Assembly: GCA_947588775.1 (NCBI GenBank)
Contig: CANPZQ010000019.1
Location: forward strand, 1-21,773
From: an uncultured Clostridia bacterium
GTDB taxonomy: Bacteria > Bacillota > Clostridia > Oscillospirales > Ruminococcaceae
Length of the DNA: 21,773 bases
Direction of reading: 5' to 3'
Shown: in pieces, positions 21,587 to 21,773 of the stretch
How positions within the stretch are numbered: the first letter of the stretch is position 1
How the letters are laid out: every line of letters begins with the position of its first letter
Program-made: the position numbers and the translations under genes
The notes under the pieces: model-generated
The model's database searches: none
What the model saw: the letters and a program-made list of their open reading frames with translations, nothing else
What the model was told of the DNA's origin: nothing

Positions 21587-21773
21587 ATGGAAAAGAAGAA
21601 GCTTCGCAAGGTCAGGTACCGCCTCAGCGTCGTATTTTTCGGAGTGGTGCTTATTTTCGGCCTGATGTTTTACAGATACATGAAAACCGTCACGCTCGAG
21701 GACGTTCTGTCCGAAAGCCGTTCGGCTAACTTCTTCTCGCCAAACGCCTCCGCTAAGGGGGACGACGAACCGA
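21587..21773 (+). CDS. Single-pass membrane protein, N-terminal part (cut by window edge)
   Basis: The first 62 codons of a gene that runs out of the window. The product begins MEKKKLRKVRYRLS, a strongly basic stretch, then a hydrophobic helix at about residues 14-27 (SVVFFGVVLIFGLMF), then TVTLEDVLSESRSANFFSPN and an acidic start of a presumably external domain. This fits a signal anchor with most of the protein outside the membrane. I do not recognise the family from this much sequence. Good promoter and AGGGAG ribosome binding site make the start secure. It is divergent from asnB across a 225-base gap. Confidence 0.8.
   Translation, partial: MEKKKLRKVRYRLSVVFFGVVLIFGLMFYRYMKTVTLEDVLSESRSANFFSPNASAKGDDEP

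Overview
The window looks like a chromosomal segment of a spore-forming member of the Clostridia, probably a gut Oscillospiraceae/Ruminococcaceae-type lineage. The evidence is the spoIIGA-sigE-sigG cluster, the tig-clpP-clpX order, DUF1540 and DUF951 proteins, AGGAGG-type ribosome binding sites, and G+C in the mid-50s in the lines sampled by hand. The genus call is an inference. It is mostly a dense housekeeping and sporulation region. No tRNA, rRNA, CRISPR array, transposase, integrase or phage gene was found.

Layout. (1) 1-1983: the 3' part of threonine synthase, a convergent Cys-rich DUF1540 gene, and a divergent TTG-start metallophosphoesterase. (2) 2002-7297: a probable operon from an extended -10 promoter to a bidirectional terminator: trigger factor, clpP, clpX, a 57-codon membrane-protein ORF, rarA, and an acetyltransferase that seems to have lost its acetyl-CoA-binding core by in-frame deletion. 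(3) 7324-8238: a minus-strand S1-domain RNA-binding protein. (4) 8239-8644: a 406-base gap, most of it (8311-8572) a very GC-rich, multiply palindromic element with G-quadruplex motifs on opposite strands. (5) 8588-13602: a second operon with a strong promoter and terminator: DUF951, prfA, Sua5-type tsaC, coaE, a membrane-bound lytic transglycosylase and an M18 aminopeptidase. (6) 13670-16043: the sporulation cluster spoIIGA (protease), sigE (pro-sigma E) and sigG. (7) 16060-17889: a lipoprotein with its own promoter and a THUMP RNA methyltransferase. (8) 17873-19171, minus: mtaB, overlapping the methyltransferase tail to tail. (9) 19271-19501: an HPr-like protein without the phosphoryl-accepting histidine. 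(10) 19538-21361, minus: asnB, divergent from a truncated single-pass membrane protein at the right edge.

How the genes work together. Trigger factor, ClpP and ClpX handle folding and degradation of new or damaged proteins. PrfA ends translation. TsaC and MtaB act at successive points on the same tRNA modification (t6A, then ms2t6A). SpoIIGA activates pro-sigma E in the mother cell, and sigma G later runs late forespore genes.

The most interesting signal is just before sigG. Bases 15233-15272 can fold so that the sigG Shine-Dalgarno site is paired, right up to the start codon. A good sigma F-type promoter match overlaps the 5' arm of this fold. Read-through mRNA from sigE would carry the whole hairpin, while mRNA started at the sigma F promoter would lack most of the 5' arm. 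That suggests a built-in translational lock favouring forespore expression. The second is the 262-bp palindromic element at 8311-8572.
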